Shown here: positions 9,148 to 18,091 of the stretch, piece by piece | How positions within the stretch are numbered: position 1 is the stretch's first letter | Layout: the number at the start of each line of letters is the position of its first letter | Assembly: GCF_018388465.1 (NCBI RefSeq) | Contig: NZ_CP074404.1 | Span: 3,844,001 to 3,908,000 of the forward strand | Source of the DNA: Cellulomonas fengjieae | GTDB lineage: Bacteria; Actinomycetota; Actinomycetes; Actinomycetales; Cellulomonadaceae | Reading direction: 5' to 3' | Length of the DNA: 64,000 bases | Program-made: the position numbers and the translations under genes | The notes under the pieces: generated by a model | Seen by the model: only the letters and a program-made list of their open reading frames with translations | Databases searched by the model: none | What the model was told of the DNA's origin: nothing

Positions 9148-10914
9148 ATGTCAGTCGCTCACCGAGGCGCGACCGTCGAGATCGACGGCCAGCACCCCCT
9201 GCGGTCGGTCCTGCGGCTCCTGGGCAACCACCGCCGGCGCGTGGTCGGCGCCGTCCTGGTGTTCCCGCTCAAGGACTCGCCGCAGTGGCTCATGCCCGTG
9301 GTCACCGCCCACATCATCGACACGGTCGTGGACGGCGGGCCCCTGCGTGACCTGGGCATCTGGGCGATCGTCGCGTTCGTCGCGCTGCTGCAGAACTACC
9401 CCACGCACGTCCTGTACACCAAGCTCTACATGGGCGCGGTCCGGCAGGTCGGCGCCGACCTGCGCAACGCGCTCGCCGCCCGCCTGCAGAGCCTGTCGAT
9501 CGGCTTCCACTCGCGGACCTCGTCCTCGATCGTGCAGACCAAGGTGGTCCGCGACGTCGAGAACATCGAGCTCGCGCTCCAGCAGGTCACCCACCCGGTG
9601 CTCGCGCAGACCACCGTCGTGATCGGCGCGATCGTCATGACCGCGCTGTCCGTCCCGCAGTTCCTGCCCGTCTACGCGCTGACCATCCCCCTGGCGGTCC
9701 TGCTGCGGCACGTGCTCGCCCGCCGCTCGCGCGAGCGCAACGAGGTGTTCCGCAGGAACGTCGAGACGTTCGCGTCCCGCGTCGGCGAGATGGCGACCCT
9801 CGTCCCCATCACCCGCGCGCACGGCCTGGAGGCCACCGCGCAGGCCCGCATCGCCGAGGGCGCCGAGGGCGTCCGGGTGTCGGGCTACGAGCTCGACGTC
9901 CTCAACGGGCGTTTCCAGTCGCTGTCCTGGGTCGTGCTCCAGATGCTCAGCGTGAGCTGCCTGGTCACGGGCGCCTGGGCCGCCGTCACGGGGCTCGTCA
10001 CGATCAGCCCCGGCGAGGTCGTGCAGCTCTCCGCGTACTTCGGCCTCATCACCGGCGGTGTCACGCAGGTGCTCATGGTGCTGCCGGTCGGGCAGAAGGG
10101 CCTGGAGTCCGTCCGGTCCGTCGCCGAGGTGCTCACCGAGCCCGACCTCGAGGAGAACGAGGGCAAGGCCGTGGTCCGGACGGTCGGCGGCGCCCTGCGG
10201 TTCGACCGCGTCACCTTCTCCTATCCCGACGCCGCCGTGCCCGCCGTGGTCGACATCGACCTCGACGTCCACCCCGGCGAGACCATCGCGTTCGTCGGCC
10301 CCTCGGGTTCCGGCAAGTCGACGATGCTGAACCTCGCGCTCGGGTTCCTGCGCCCCACCGGAGGGCGGCTGCTGCTCGACGGCGTCGACGCCGCGACCCT
10401 CGACCTGCGCACCTACCGCACGCACGTGTCGGTGGTGCCGCAGGACTCCGTCCTGTTCGAGGGGTCGATCCGGGACAACATCACCTACGGCATGACCGAC
10501 GTCCCCGACGACCGCGTCCGACACGCGCTCGAGGACGCCAACGCCGCGGAGATCGTCGACGCCCTGCCGGACGGCTGGGACACCGTCGTGGGCGAGCGCG
10601 GGGCCCGGCTGTCCGGCGGGCAGCGGCAGCGCATCGCGATCGCGCGCGCCCTGGTGCGCGACCCGCGGGTGCTGCTGCTCGACGAGGCGACGTCCGCGCT
10701 CGACTCCGAGTCCGAGGCCCTCGTCCGCGACGCCCTCGCCCGCCTGATGGCCGGCCGCACGACGCTCGTCGTCGCGCACCGGCTGTCCACCATCCGCAAC
10801 GCCGACCGCATCGTCGTGCTCGACCACGGCCGCATCGTCGAGATCGGCGGCCACGACGAGCTGCTCGAGGCGGGCGGCCGCTACGCCCGGCTCTCGCACG
10901 CGCAGCGCACCTGA
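9148..10914 (+). CDS. ABC exporter, fused membrane and ATPase domains
   Basis: Half-transporter of 588 aa that works as a homo- or heterodimer to pump a substrate outward. Residues ~15-300 form the six-helix type I exporter domain, and the ATPase follows at ~345-580. Walker A (GPSGSGKST), the Q-loop (VPQDSVLFEGSIRDNI), signature LSGGQRQRIAIARAL, Walker B LLLDEATSALDSE and the H-loop VVAHRLST are all intact, so the ATPase should be active. The ATG at 9148 was preferred over an upstream start at 9049 because TCGGGAGG lies just before it. It is a lone gene between the sugar importer and the GH30 gene. The substrate cannot be told from sequence; lipid, peptide and drug exporters look alike. Confidence 0.9.
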   Translation: MSVAHRGATVEIDGQHPLRSVLRLLGNHRRRVVGAVLVFPLKDSPQWLMPVVTAHIIDTVVDGGPLRDLGIWAIVAFVALLQNYPTHVLYTKLYMGAVRQVGADLRNALAARLQSLSIGFHSRTSSSIVQTKVVRDVENIELALQQVTHPVLAQTTVVIGAIVMTALSVPQFLPVYALTIPLAVLLRHVLARRSRERNEVFRRNVETFASRVGEMATLVPITRAHGLEATAQARIAEGAEGVRVSGYELDVLNGRFQSLSWVVLQMLSVSCLVTGAWAAVTGLVTISPGEVVQLSAYFGLITGGVTQVLMVLPVGQKGLESVRSVAEVLTEPDLEENEGKAVVRTVGGALRFDRVTFSYPDAAVPAVVDIDLDVHPGETIAFVGPSGSGKSTMLNLALGFLRPTGGRLLLDGVDAATLDLRTYRTHVSVVPQDSVLFEGSIRDNITYGMTDVPDDRVRHALEDANAAEIVDALPDGWDTVVGERGARLSGGQRQRIAIARALVRDPRVLLLDEATSALDSESEALVRDALARLMAGRTTLVVAHRLSTIRNADRIVVLDHGRIVEIGGHDELLEAGGRYARLSHAQRT

Positions 10915-10967
10915 GCACCCGCACCACCCCAGTCGCGCTCCCGCGCGACATCTCGAGGAGAGGCAGA

Positions 10968-13112
10968 GTGGCCATGACGAGCACGGCGAAGCGACGCACC
11001 CGGATCGGCATCGGCATCGCCGCGGTCGCCACCACCGCGGCGGGCGCCACCATCGCCGCCCTCGTCGTCGGCTCGGCCCCCGACGAGGTGGCCGGCGAGC
11101 CCGTGACCCTCAGGCCGAACCCGTCCTACCGCGCGAGCGAGCCGTTCCAGGGCTGGGGCACGAGCCTCGTCTGGTTCGCGCACGCGACCGGCGGCTACCC
11201 CGAGGACCTGCGCGAGGAGCTCTACCAGCTGGTCTTCGGCGAGGAAGGGCTCAACCTGACGATCGCCCGGTACAACGTCGGCGGCGGCAACGCGACCGAC
11301 GTCGACTCCGCGGCGTACATGCGCAAGGGGGGCGACGTGCCCGGCTGGTGGGACCCGTCACTGGCGGGACCGGACGGCGCCGTGCGCGACGCGGCCGACG
11401 CCTACCGCGCGGCGTTCGACGCCGACGACGACGCGTCCTACGACCTGGACGCCGACGCGGGGCAGCGCTGGTGGGTCGAGCGGCTCGCGCAGGAGGGGCG
11501 CATCACGCACTGGGAGGCCTTCAGCAACTCCCCACCGTGGTTCATGACGGAGTCCGGGTACGCCACCGGCGGTCTCGACGCGACGTCCGACCAGCTGCGC
11601 GCGGACAGCGTCGAGGACTTCGCGGCTTACATGGTGCGCGTGGTCGAGCACCTGGAGCAGACGTACGGCATCGAGGTCGCCACCATCGACCCGATGAACG
11701 AGCCGAACACCGACTACTGGGCCACGCGGTTCACCCCGGAGGGCGAGCTCGAGCCCGGTCGTCAGGAGGGTGCGCACCTGAGCCCCGCGCTCCAGGCGCG
11801 CCTGGTCGAGGCACTCGCCGCCCGGCTGGCGGACCCGTCGACCACGACGGACGCGACCGTCTCCGGTCCCGACGAGACCAACCCCCGACTGTTCCTGCAG
11901 GACTGGGAGGGGTGGACGCCCGCCGCGCGCGAGGCCGTCGGCCAGCTCAACGTGCACACCTACGGCACCGAGGACCGGGTGCAGGTCCGGGACGTCGCCA
12001 AGGCGACGGGCAAGCCGCTGTGGATGAGCGAGGTCGAGGGCGACTTCAGCCTCGAGGCCGGTTTCGACCTCGACGACATGGCCAACGGCCTGGGCATGGC
12101 CGGGCGCATCGTCGACGACCTGCGCGAGCTCGAGCCGCGGGCCTGGGTGTTCTGGCAGCCGGTCGAGGACCGCTGGCACATGGAGCTCGAGTCCGACGGC
12201 AACTGGGGCAGCATCTACATCGACCTGGACTGCGGGGCCGACGGCACGTCCGCGCGCCGCGTCGCCGCCGGGCACGCCGACCCGACCTGCCGGGTGCTGA
12301 CCAACACCAAGTTCGACACGGTCCGGAACTTCACGCACTACATCGAGCCGGGCGACTCGCAGATCGCCGTCGACGACCCCTCGACGACCGCGTTCGTGCA
12401 CGGCGACGGCACCGGCGCGACGCTCGTGCACGTCAACACCTCGTCCGAGGACCGGGCCGTGACGCTCGATCTCTCCCTGTTCGGCGACACGGACGGCGCG
12501 ACGGTCACGCCGGTCGTCACCACGGCCCCGCCCGCCGTCCGCACCGCCGACAGCGCGCCGCACGCGCTGGTGCCGGGTGAGGCGGTCCGCGTCCGCGACG
12601 ACGGCACCGTCACCCTGCCCGTGCCCGCCAAGTCCGTGACGACCTTCCTGGTCGAGGGCGTCTCCGGCGTCGCCGACGGTGCCGCACCCGCGGACGGCAC
12701 CCCGTACGCGCTGTTCGGGCTCGACGGCGACCTCGCGCTGACCGCCGTCGACGACGCGACCACCGTCGAGACGCCCGACGGCTCCGCCGGCCAGATGTGG
12801 ACGCTGCACACCCTCTCCGGGGAGGGCACCAACCGGCGGGTCGTCGCGCTCACGGACGGCACCGGCGCCTTCCTCGCGTCCACGGAGGACGGCACGGCGC
12901 TCGTCCCCTCGGACCTCGGGACCGCCCGCACCGCGCCGGCGCAGCAGTGGGTGCTCAACAGCATCGACGGCCGCACCTACTCGCTGCTCAACGTCGCGAC
13001 CACCCGGCAGCTCGACGTCACCCGCCGGTCCGCCGAGCCCGGGACACCCGTCGCCCTGGCCCCCGCCACGACGGACCCGCAGCAGGCCTGGAGGTTCGAG
13101 CCCGCGTCGTGA
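10968..13112 (+). CDS. Secreted GH30 endo-beta-1,6-galactanase-like enzyme with ricin-type module
   Basis: Extracellular glycanase of 714 aa. An N-terminal signal/anchor segment (residues ~8-36, RRTRIGIGIAAVATTAAGA) precedes a GH30 barrel beginning EPFQGWGTSLVWFAHATGG. The acid/base is in DPMNEPNTDYW (Glu245) and the nucleophile in LWMSEVEGDF (Glu355). A GH30 beta-sandwich follows to about residue 565. The last ~140 residues (YALFGLDGDLALTAVDD to QQAWRFEPAS, with repeated Q-x-W) look like a ricin-B/CBM13 lectin, which would hold the enzyme to galactan. The GTG at 10968 is 7 nt after GAGGAG and was chosen over the ATG at 10974 on spacing. The subfamily call (GH30_5-like, beta-1,6-galactan) is by resemblance only. 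Confidence 0.85.
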   Translation: MAMTSTAKRRTRIGIGIAAVATTAAGATIAALVVGSAPDEVAGEPVTLRPNPSYRASEPFQGWGTSLVWFAHATGGYPEDLREELYQLVFGEEGLNLTIARYNVGGGNATDVDSAAYMRKGGDVPGWWDPSLAGPDGAVRDAADAYRAAFDADDDASYDLDADAGQRWWVERLAQEGRITHWEAFSNSPPWFMTESGYATGGLDATSDQLRADSVEDFAAYMVRVVEHLEQTYGIEVATIDPMNEPNTDYWATRFTPEGELEPGRQEGAHLSPALQARLVEALAARLADPSTTTDATVSGPDETNPRLFLQDWEGWTPAAREAVGQLNVHTYGTEDRVQVRDVAKATGKPLWMSEVEGDFSLEAGFDLDDMANGLGMAGRIVDDLRELEPRAWVFWQPVEDRWHMELESDGNWGSIYIDLDCGADGTSARRVAAGHADPTCRVLTNTKFDTVRNFTHYIEPGDSQIAVDDPSTTAFVHGDGTGATLVHVNTSSEDRAVTLDLSLFGDTDGATVTPVVTTAPPAVRTADSAPHALVPGEAVRVRDDGTVTLPVPAKSVTTFLVEGVSGVADGAAPADGTPYALFGLDGDLALTAVDDATTVETPDGSAGQMWTLHTLSGEGTNRRVVALTDGTGAFLASTEDGTALVPSDLGTARTAPAQQWVLNSIDGRTYSLLNVATTRQLDVTRRSAEPGTPVALAPATTDPQQAWRFEPAS

Positions 13113-13136
13113 TCCGCCCCGATGTCGTCGAAACGC

Positions 13137-13167
13137 TTGCACCTCACCTGAGGTGAGGGTCTAGCGT
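13137..13167 (+). promoter_or_regulatory. MerR-type promoter/operator with 19-bp spacer
   Basis: A -35 TTGCAC (13137-13142) and a -10 TAGCGT (13162-13167) are separated by 19 nt, the over-long spacing typical of promoters activated by MerR-family proteins. Inside lies a perfect inverted repeat CCTCACCT-G-AGGTGAGG (13142-13158). It sits 48 nt before the VOC gene. No MerR gene is adjacent. Confidence 0.7.
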
Positions 13168-13214
13168 CGGCCGCAGCGGCGACGACGGCGCGCCGCCCGA
13201 GCGCAGGAGCAGCC

Positions 13215-13595
13215 ATGACGAGCCTGGTCCCCTACCTCACGGTGCACGACGCGACCGCGGCGATCGCGTTCTATGCCAGCGCGTTCGGGGCGCAGGAGAC
13301 CGGCGAGCGCGACGAGGGCGACGGGCGGATCGGCTTCGTCGCCCTCACCGTCGGCGGCGACCCGTTCTACCTGTCCGACGAGTTCCACGACTACGGCGCC
13401 TACGCCCCCGCGACGCTCGGGCACAGCACGGTCGCCCTGGTGCTCGGCGTGGACGACGCCGACGCCGTGTACGCCGCCGCGGTCGCCGCGGGTGCGACGC
13501 CCGATCGCGAGCCCGCCGACCAGGGGGACGAGAGGCGCGGCTGGCTGGTCGACCCGTTCGGCCACCGCTGGGCCATCCACTCGCCGCTGCGCTGA
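13215..13595 (+). CDS. VOC (glyoxalase/bleomycin-resistance fold) family protein
   Basis: Small protein of 126 aa with the paired beta-alpha-beta-beta-beta modules of the vicinal-oxygen-chelate fold (LVPYLTVHDATAAIAFYASAFGA at the start, LVDPFGHRWAIHSP at the end). It resembles the PhnB/YdeM-like branch. Members include metal-dependent isomerases, dioxygenases and drug-binding proteins; the exact role cannot be assigned. AGGAG at 13205-13209 precedes the ATG by 5 nt. Its promoter is of MerR type, which suggests induction by a toxic or electrophilic compound. Confidence 0.85.
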   Translation: MTSLVPYLTVHDATAAIAFYASAFGAQETGERDEGDGRIGFVALTVGGDPFYLSDEFHDYGAYAPATLGHSTVALVLGVDDADAVYAAAVAAGATPDREPADQGDERRGWLVDPFGHRWAIHSPLR

Positions 13596-13621
13596 GCGGG
13601 TTCCGCTGGACTCCAGCACCG

Positions 13622-15316
13622 TCACCGGGCAGCCCGCGCCAGGCGCGCCTCCCGCTGCTTGCGCTTCTGGCTCGCCAGCTCCTGCTCGCCCTTGAGCGTC
13701 GCGTTCTCCACCCAGGCCAGCACCCCGGACTCGTCGGCCGCCCGGAACACCTGCCCGTACCGGATGCGGCTGAACACGTCCGGCATCCGCGTGCTCAGGT
13801 AGCCGATCGTGACGCGGCCGAGCGCCCAGGCGACACCGACGCCGTTGACCACCCCGACCAGCACCGCGGCGGCCATCAGGACCGGCTGCTCGGTCACCTG
13901 CGACCAGACGATCATCGCCGCCGTCGGGACGGCGGCCACCGGGACCAGGATCAGGACGATCCACACGTGCAGCGAGATGTTGCCGTTGGCGTCGTTCGGG
14001 CCCAGACGCCTGCGGGGGTCGACGCCGGGCGACACCCCGAGCGCCGACACCAGGATCGCCGCACCGGCGGCGGCGCCGAAGACCGCCGGGATCGCCGCGA
14101 GCAGGACCGGCACCGTCCACCACTCGCGGGTGAGCAGCACGAACGGGACGGTGACGACGAGCGCGCGCGGCAGGAACACGATCAGCATCGCCCACTGCCG
14201 CCCGCGGACGTCGGACCGCACGGACGTCTCGTCCTGCCCGACCACGTTCTGCCACACGGCCGAGCCGTCCTGCCCGTAGAGGTTGCAGCCGCTGAGCCCG
14301 AGCATGAAGGCGACGATGAGCCCGGCGAAGGGCGCCGCGGGCGCGGTGTAGCCGCCGAGCAGGGTCAGGACGCCGATCACGGCGCCGGTCCACACGGCGG
14401 TGCTGCTCTCCAGGGCGCGCCAGGCGTCCCGACGCCACTGCCGGACCTCCTTCATCGTGACGGCCCCCGTCTGGGTGGCGGGCAGGATGCCGCCGCCCGC
14501 GACCAGCCCCGGCGAGCGCCGACGCTGCCGGCGCTTCTCGACGGCCGCGCTGCGCGGGACGAGCAGCGGCACGGTGGCCAGCACGACCACGACGTCGAGG
14601 GCCGCGAGCGCGAGCAGCAGCAGCCCCGCGCGCGTCCAGTCCCCCGCCGCGGCCGCGTCCACGGACAGCACGACCCACGACGTGGGCAGCGCGTCGACCA
14701 CCGAGGTGATCGCACCGTCGGGCAGGCCCTCGCGCAGCAGCCGGGGGACGCTCTGGATGGCGACCTGGACGATGATCCAGCCGGCGAACATCGCCGCGAA
14801 GAACAGGCCGAACTGCACCCCGGCGATCTCGACGCCCAGCTTGGTCCTCATCGCGGCGCCGAGCAGCCCGTACACGAGCCGGGACAGGGACACGACGAGG
14901 ACCCACGTCAGCGGGGCGCCGACCAGGACGACGACGACCGTGCGCGGGTCGACCTGCAGCGCGTGCACGGTCACGGCCAGGAAGGCGAGCAGCACGTAGC
15001 CGGACGCGATGCTGACGAAGACGGCCGCCAGCATCCCCCGCCCGAGGGCCGCCCGTCGCAGCGGCAGGAGGGCGAAGTAGTCGGGACGCAGGACGCCGGA
15101 ACCGCTGGTCAGCACCGGTCCGATCGCGGCGCCGACACCCCACAGCGCCAGGACCAGGGTCAGGGCCGACGCCCGCACCGCGTCGCCGTCGGCCAGGACA
15201 GCGACCGCCCACGTGGCCAGCACCGCGGCGGCGCCGACGAACCAGCCGACCCTGCGCAGCCCCGGCGTGGTGTTGCGGAGCATCGCGAACTTCAGCGAGA
15301 TCAGCTCGCGATCCAT
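13622..15316 (-). CDS. ABC transporter membrane protein (large integral permease)
   Basis: Hydrophobic protein of 564 aa with about twelve membrane segments (for example VGWFVGAAAVLATWAVAVLA near the N-terminus). It is encoded directly behind its ATPase, with start and ATPase stop overlapping by 16 nt. The ATG at 15316 follows GAGGAGG; longer starts are not supported. The C-terminus is basic (SQKRKQREARLARAAR). It forms an exporter-type ABC system with the downstream ATPase. Substrate unknown; similar pairs next to two-component systems often handle antibiotics or envelope stress, which is inference here. Confidence 0.85.
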   Translation of the reverse strand: MDRELISLKFAMLRNTTPGLRRVGWFVGAAAVLATWAVAVLADGDAVRASALTLVLALWGVGAAIGPVLTSGSGVLRPDYFALLPLRRAALGRGMLAAVFVSIASGYVLLAFLAVTVHALQVDPRTVVVVLVGAPLTWVLVVSLSRLVYGLLGAAMRTKLGVEIAGVQFGLFFAAMFAGWIIVQVAIQSVPRLLREGLPDGAITSVVDALPTSWVVLSVDAAAAGDWTRAGLLLLALAALDVVVVLATVPLLVPRSAAVEKRRQRRRSPGLVAGGGILPATQTGAVTMKEVRQWRRDAWRALESSTAVWTGAVIGVLTLLGGYTAPAAPFAGLIVAFMLGLSGCNLYGQDGSAVWQNVVGQDETSVRSDVRGRQWAMLIVFLPRALVVTVPFVLLTREWWTVPVLLAAIPAVFGAAAGAAILVSALGVSPGVDPRRRLGPNDANGNISLHVWIVLILVPVAAVPTAAMIVWSQVTEQPVLMAAAVLVGVVNGVGVAWALGRVTIGYLSTRMPDVFSRIRYGQVFRAADESGVLAWVENATLKGEQELASQKRKQREARLARAAR

Positions 15317-16080
15317 GCGAGCTCCTCCTCGTCCACCTCGGGCGCGCCGACCAGCTCGACGAAGCGGTCCTCGAGGCTGACCCCGCGCCGCACCTCGTCG
15401 AGGGTGCCGTCCGCCACCACCTGTCCCCGGGCCACGATGGCCACCCGGTCGCACAGCTGCTCGACCATCGCCATGACGTGGCTGGAGATCACCACGGCGC
15501 CACCGCCCGCGGTGAACCGGCGCAGGATCCGGGTCAGCACCCGGGCCGAGACCGGGTCGACGGCCTCGTACGGCTCGTCGAGGACCAGCACCTTGGGGAC
15601 GTGCAGCAGGGCCGTGGCCAGCCCGATCTTCTTGCGCATGCCCGTGGAGTACTCCCCGACGAGCGTGCCCAACGACTCCGCCTCGTCGAGCTCGAGGATC
15701 TTCAGCAGCTCGTCCGTGCGCGCCGCGACGACCTCGCGCGGCAGGCGCCGGAACCGGCCCCAGTACGTGAGCAGCTCACCACCGGTGAGCCGCTCGGGCA
15801 GGGCCAGGCCGTCGGGCAGCACCCCGAGGCGCTGCTTGGCACCGATCGGGTCCGCCCACACGTCGACGCCCTGGACGAACGCCCTACCGCTGGTCGGGCG
15901 CAGGAGACCGACCGCCATGGACAGGGCGGTGGTCTTGCCCGCGCCGTTGGGTCCGACGACGCCGTAGAACGACCCGTACGGCACCCGCAGGACCATGTCG
16001 TCCACGGCCACCTTCTCGGCGAACTCCCGCCGCAGGTCGACGAGCTCCAGGGCCCACTGTGATCGCTGTTCGTCTGCCAT
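15301..16080 (-). CDS. ABC transporter ATP-binding protein
   Basis: ATPase of 259 aa that powers the neighbouring permease. Walker A is GPNGAGKTTALSM, the signature is the variant YSTGMRKKIGLATALL, Walker B is VLVLDEPYEAVDP, and the switch histidine is in VISSHVMAMVE. The YSTGM-type signature is usual for exporters of the CcmA/DrrA kind. The ATG at 16080 gives the normal length. It is the first gene of a two-gene operon and is divergent from the sensor kinase gene, 122 nt away. Confidence 0.93.
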   Translation of the reverse strand: MADEQRSQWALELVDLRREFAEKVAVDDMVLRVPYGSFYGVVGPNGAGKTTALSMAVGLLRPTSGRAFVQGVDVWADPIGAKQRLGVLPDGLALPERLTGGELLTYWGRFRRLPREVVAARTDELLKILELDEAESLGTLVGEYSTGMRKKIGLATALLHVPKVLVLDEPYEAVDPVSARVLTRILRRFTAGGGAVVISSHVMAMVEQLCDRVAIVARGQVVADGTLDEVRRGVSLEDRFVELVGAPEVDEEELAWIAS

Positions 16081-16117
16081 GCGCCCAGTCTCGGCGGCTC
16101 GCCGCGCCGGTCTCCTC

Positions 16118-16196
16118 GGCCGATCGGCCAGACCCGCGAGCCGTCCGGCCAGAAGTCCTCGGTTCCTCCCGGCCGGCCGCACCCCCTCCGTATCCT
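16118..16196. promoter_or_regulatory. Divergent regulatory region: palindrome, 21-bp-spaced direct repeats, leaderless-type promoter
   Basis: The spacer between the ABC pair and the kinase gene holds a 12-bp palindrome GGCCGATCGGCC (16118-16129) and two copies of CGGCCAGA (16125-16132 and 16146-16153) exactly 21 bp apart, two helical turns. A -10 box TATCCT (16191-16196) ends 6 nt before the kinase ATG, as in leaderless transcripts. The repeats are good candidates for sites of the linked NarL-type regulator. Confidence 0.5.
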
Positions 16197-16202
16197 CGGA
16201 GC

Positions 16203-17429
16203 ATGGCCGCCGCCGTCGCCCCACGTGAGCGTGGGTGGCCGCGCGCGCTCTCGCCGTGGGAGCCGCGACGCACCCCCCGGGAGTGGGTCGTCGACAGCGC
16301 GCTGTTCGTCGCCGCCCTGCTGGCCTGGTACTTCTACGGCTTCGCCAGTGCGTCGTACTTCGGCGAGGTCAGCGACTGGTTCTGGCCGGTCGACCGCACC
16401 CTGGGCCTCGGCGCGTGCCTGCTCCTGTGGTGGACCCGCCGGTACCCGCGCGCGGTCGCGCTCATCATGGTTGTCCCCGGCTCACTGTCCATCACGGCCG
16501 GCTTCGCCGCGCTCGCCACCGTCTTCCGCCTCGGGATGCTCGCCCGGCCACGCAGCTCGGTGGCGATCACCGTCCTGCACATCGCGTGCGCGCTGCCGTA
16601 CCACTGGCTCTTCCCGCTGCCGGGCATGCCGCTGGAGGTCTGGCTGGTCACGATCCCGCTGCTCTACCTGCTGGTGCTGAGCTTCGGGCTGCTCGCCCGG
16701 TCCCGCCGTCAGGTGATCGAGGGACTGCGCGCGTCGGCCGCCCGGGACCGAGAACGCTACGAGGAACGCCTGTCCACCACCCGGCGCGACGAGCGCGAGC
16801 GGATCGCGCGGGAGATGCACGACGTCCTGGCGCACCGGGTCTCGCTGCTGTCGGTGCACGCGGGTGCGCTGGAGTACCGCACAGACCCGGTGCGCACCGG
16901 CACCGCTGCGCCGACCTCGCAGGAGATCCACACGGCGGCGCTCGTCATCCGCGAGAACGCGCACCGCGCGGTGGAGGAGCTCAGCGAGCTGCTCACCGTC
17001 CTGCGCGAGGACGAGGCGCCACCCGGCACCGACCGTCCACAGCCTCGGCTCCGGGACATCCCCCAGCTCGTGGCCGAGGCCCGGGAGGCCGGCGAGTCGG
17101 TCGACATCCACATGGACGTCCCGCGCGACGGGTTGCGGGAGTCGATGCAGCGCACCGCCTACCGCACGGTGCAGGAGGGGCTGACCAACGCGCGCAAGCA
17201 CGCTCCGCACGCGTCCGTCCGGGTGCTCGTCGAGGAACGCGACGAGGCCATCCGGGTCGAGGTGGAGAACGCGGTCGCCGTCGGGCTGACCTCGGCGGAG
17301 ATCCCGGGCGGCGGGCGCGGGCTCGTCGGTCTCGCCGAGCGCGTGCGGCTGGAGGGCGGCCGGATGGAGGCCGCGGTCCGCGACGGCCGGTTCCAGCTGA
17401 CCGTGGTGCTCCCGGCCGGTCTGCGATGA
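16203..17429 (+). CDS. Sensor histidine kinase, NarL/DesK-like class
   Basis: Membrane sensor of 408 aa. Residues ~30-165 contain about five membrane segments (SALFVAALLAWYFYG; IPLLYLLVLSFGLLA). A coiled linker leads to the HisKA_3 dimerisation helix with the phospho-acceptor in REMHDVLAHRVS (His206). The ATPase domain follows (EGLTNARKHAPHASV; GGGRGLVGLAERV). It phosphorylates the response regulator encoded next, with an ATGA overlap. The divergent ABC exporter is the likely target, as in many actinobacterial antibiotic-sensing modules. The ATG at 16203 was chosen because a -10 box lies 6 nt upstream. Confidence 0.92.
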   Translation: MAAAVAPRERGWPRALSPWEPRRTPREWVVDSALFVAALLAWYFYGFASASYFGEVSDWFWPVDRTLGLGACLLLWWTRRYPRAVALIMVVPGSLSITAGFAALATVFRLGMLARPRSSVAITVLHIACALPYHWLFPLPGMPLEVWLVTIPLLYLLVLSFGLLARSRRQVIEGLRASAARDRERYEERLSTTRRDERERIAREMHDVLAHRVSLLSVHAGALEYRTDPVRTGTAAPTSQEIHTAALVIRENAHRAVEELSELLTVLREDEAPPGTDRPQPRLRDIPQLVAEAREAGESVDIHMDVPRDGLRESMQRTAYRTVQEGLTNARKHAPHASVRVLVEERDEAIRVEVENAVAVGLTSAEIPGGGRGLVGLAERVRLEGGRMEAAVRDGRFQLTVVLPAGLR

Positions 17430-18088
17430 CCGAGCCGACGATCCGGGTCCTGCTCGTCGACGACGACCCGCTGGTCCGCGCGGGACTGAAGCTCATGCTC
17501 GCCGGCGCGGACGGCGTCACGGTCGCCGGGGAGGCGTCCGACGGCGACGAGGTCGACGCCGCGGTCGCGCGCGCCGACCCGCACGTGGTGCTGCTGGACG
17601 TCCGGATGCCGCGGATGGACGGGGTGACCGCGCTGCGTGGGCTGAGAGCGACCCCGCGCGGGTCGCGGGTGGCGGTGATCGTGCTGACCACCTTCCGGAC
17701 CGATGCGGTGGTGCTCGACGCGCTGCGCGCCGGGGCGGCGGGGTTCCTGCTCAAGCACACGCCACCCGAGGACATCGTCGCGGCGGTGCGCACCGCCGCG
17801 GCCGGGCAGCCGATCGTCTCGCCGAGCGTGCTGGCCCAGCTGATCGAGCACGCCCGCGCGGGTGCGGCTCCCGCGGCGCCGGACCTGCGCGACGCGGGAC
17901 TCAGCCAGCGGGAGTACGACGTGGCGCTCGCGGTCGCCGACGGGCTCGGGAACGCCGAGATCGCCGAGCAGCTCTTCCTGTCCCTGGGCACCGTGAAGGC
18001 GCACATCTCCAGCGCCCTCACCAAGCTCGGCCTCGAGAACAGGGTGCAGCTCGCCATCCGGGCGCACGACGCCCGGCCCCGCGGGTGA
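17426..18088 (+). CDS. Response regulator, NarL/FixJ family
   Basis: DNA-binding partner of the upstream kinase, 220 aa. The receiver domain has the acidic pocket VDDD and the phosphorylation site in LLDVRMPRMDG (Asp58), with the conserved Lys in FLLKHTPPED. A LuxR-type helix-turn-helix closes the protein (LSQREYDVALAVADGLGNAEIA; LGTVKAHISSALTKLG). ATGA overlap with the kinase gene shows translational coupling. It ends 3 nt from the convergent methyltransferase gene. Confidence 0.95.
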   Translation: MTEPTIRVLLVDDDPLVRAGLKLMLAGADGVTVAGEASDGDEVDAAVARADPHVVLLDVRMPRMDGVTALRGLRATPRGSRVAVIVLTTFRTDAVVLDALRAGAAGFLLKHTPPEDIVAAVRTAAAGQPIVSPSVLAQLIEHARAGAAPAAPDLRDAGLSQREYDVALAVADGLGNAEIAEQLFLSLGTVKAHISSALTKLGLENRVQLAIRAHDARPRG

Positions 18089-18091
18089 GCG

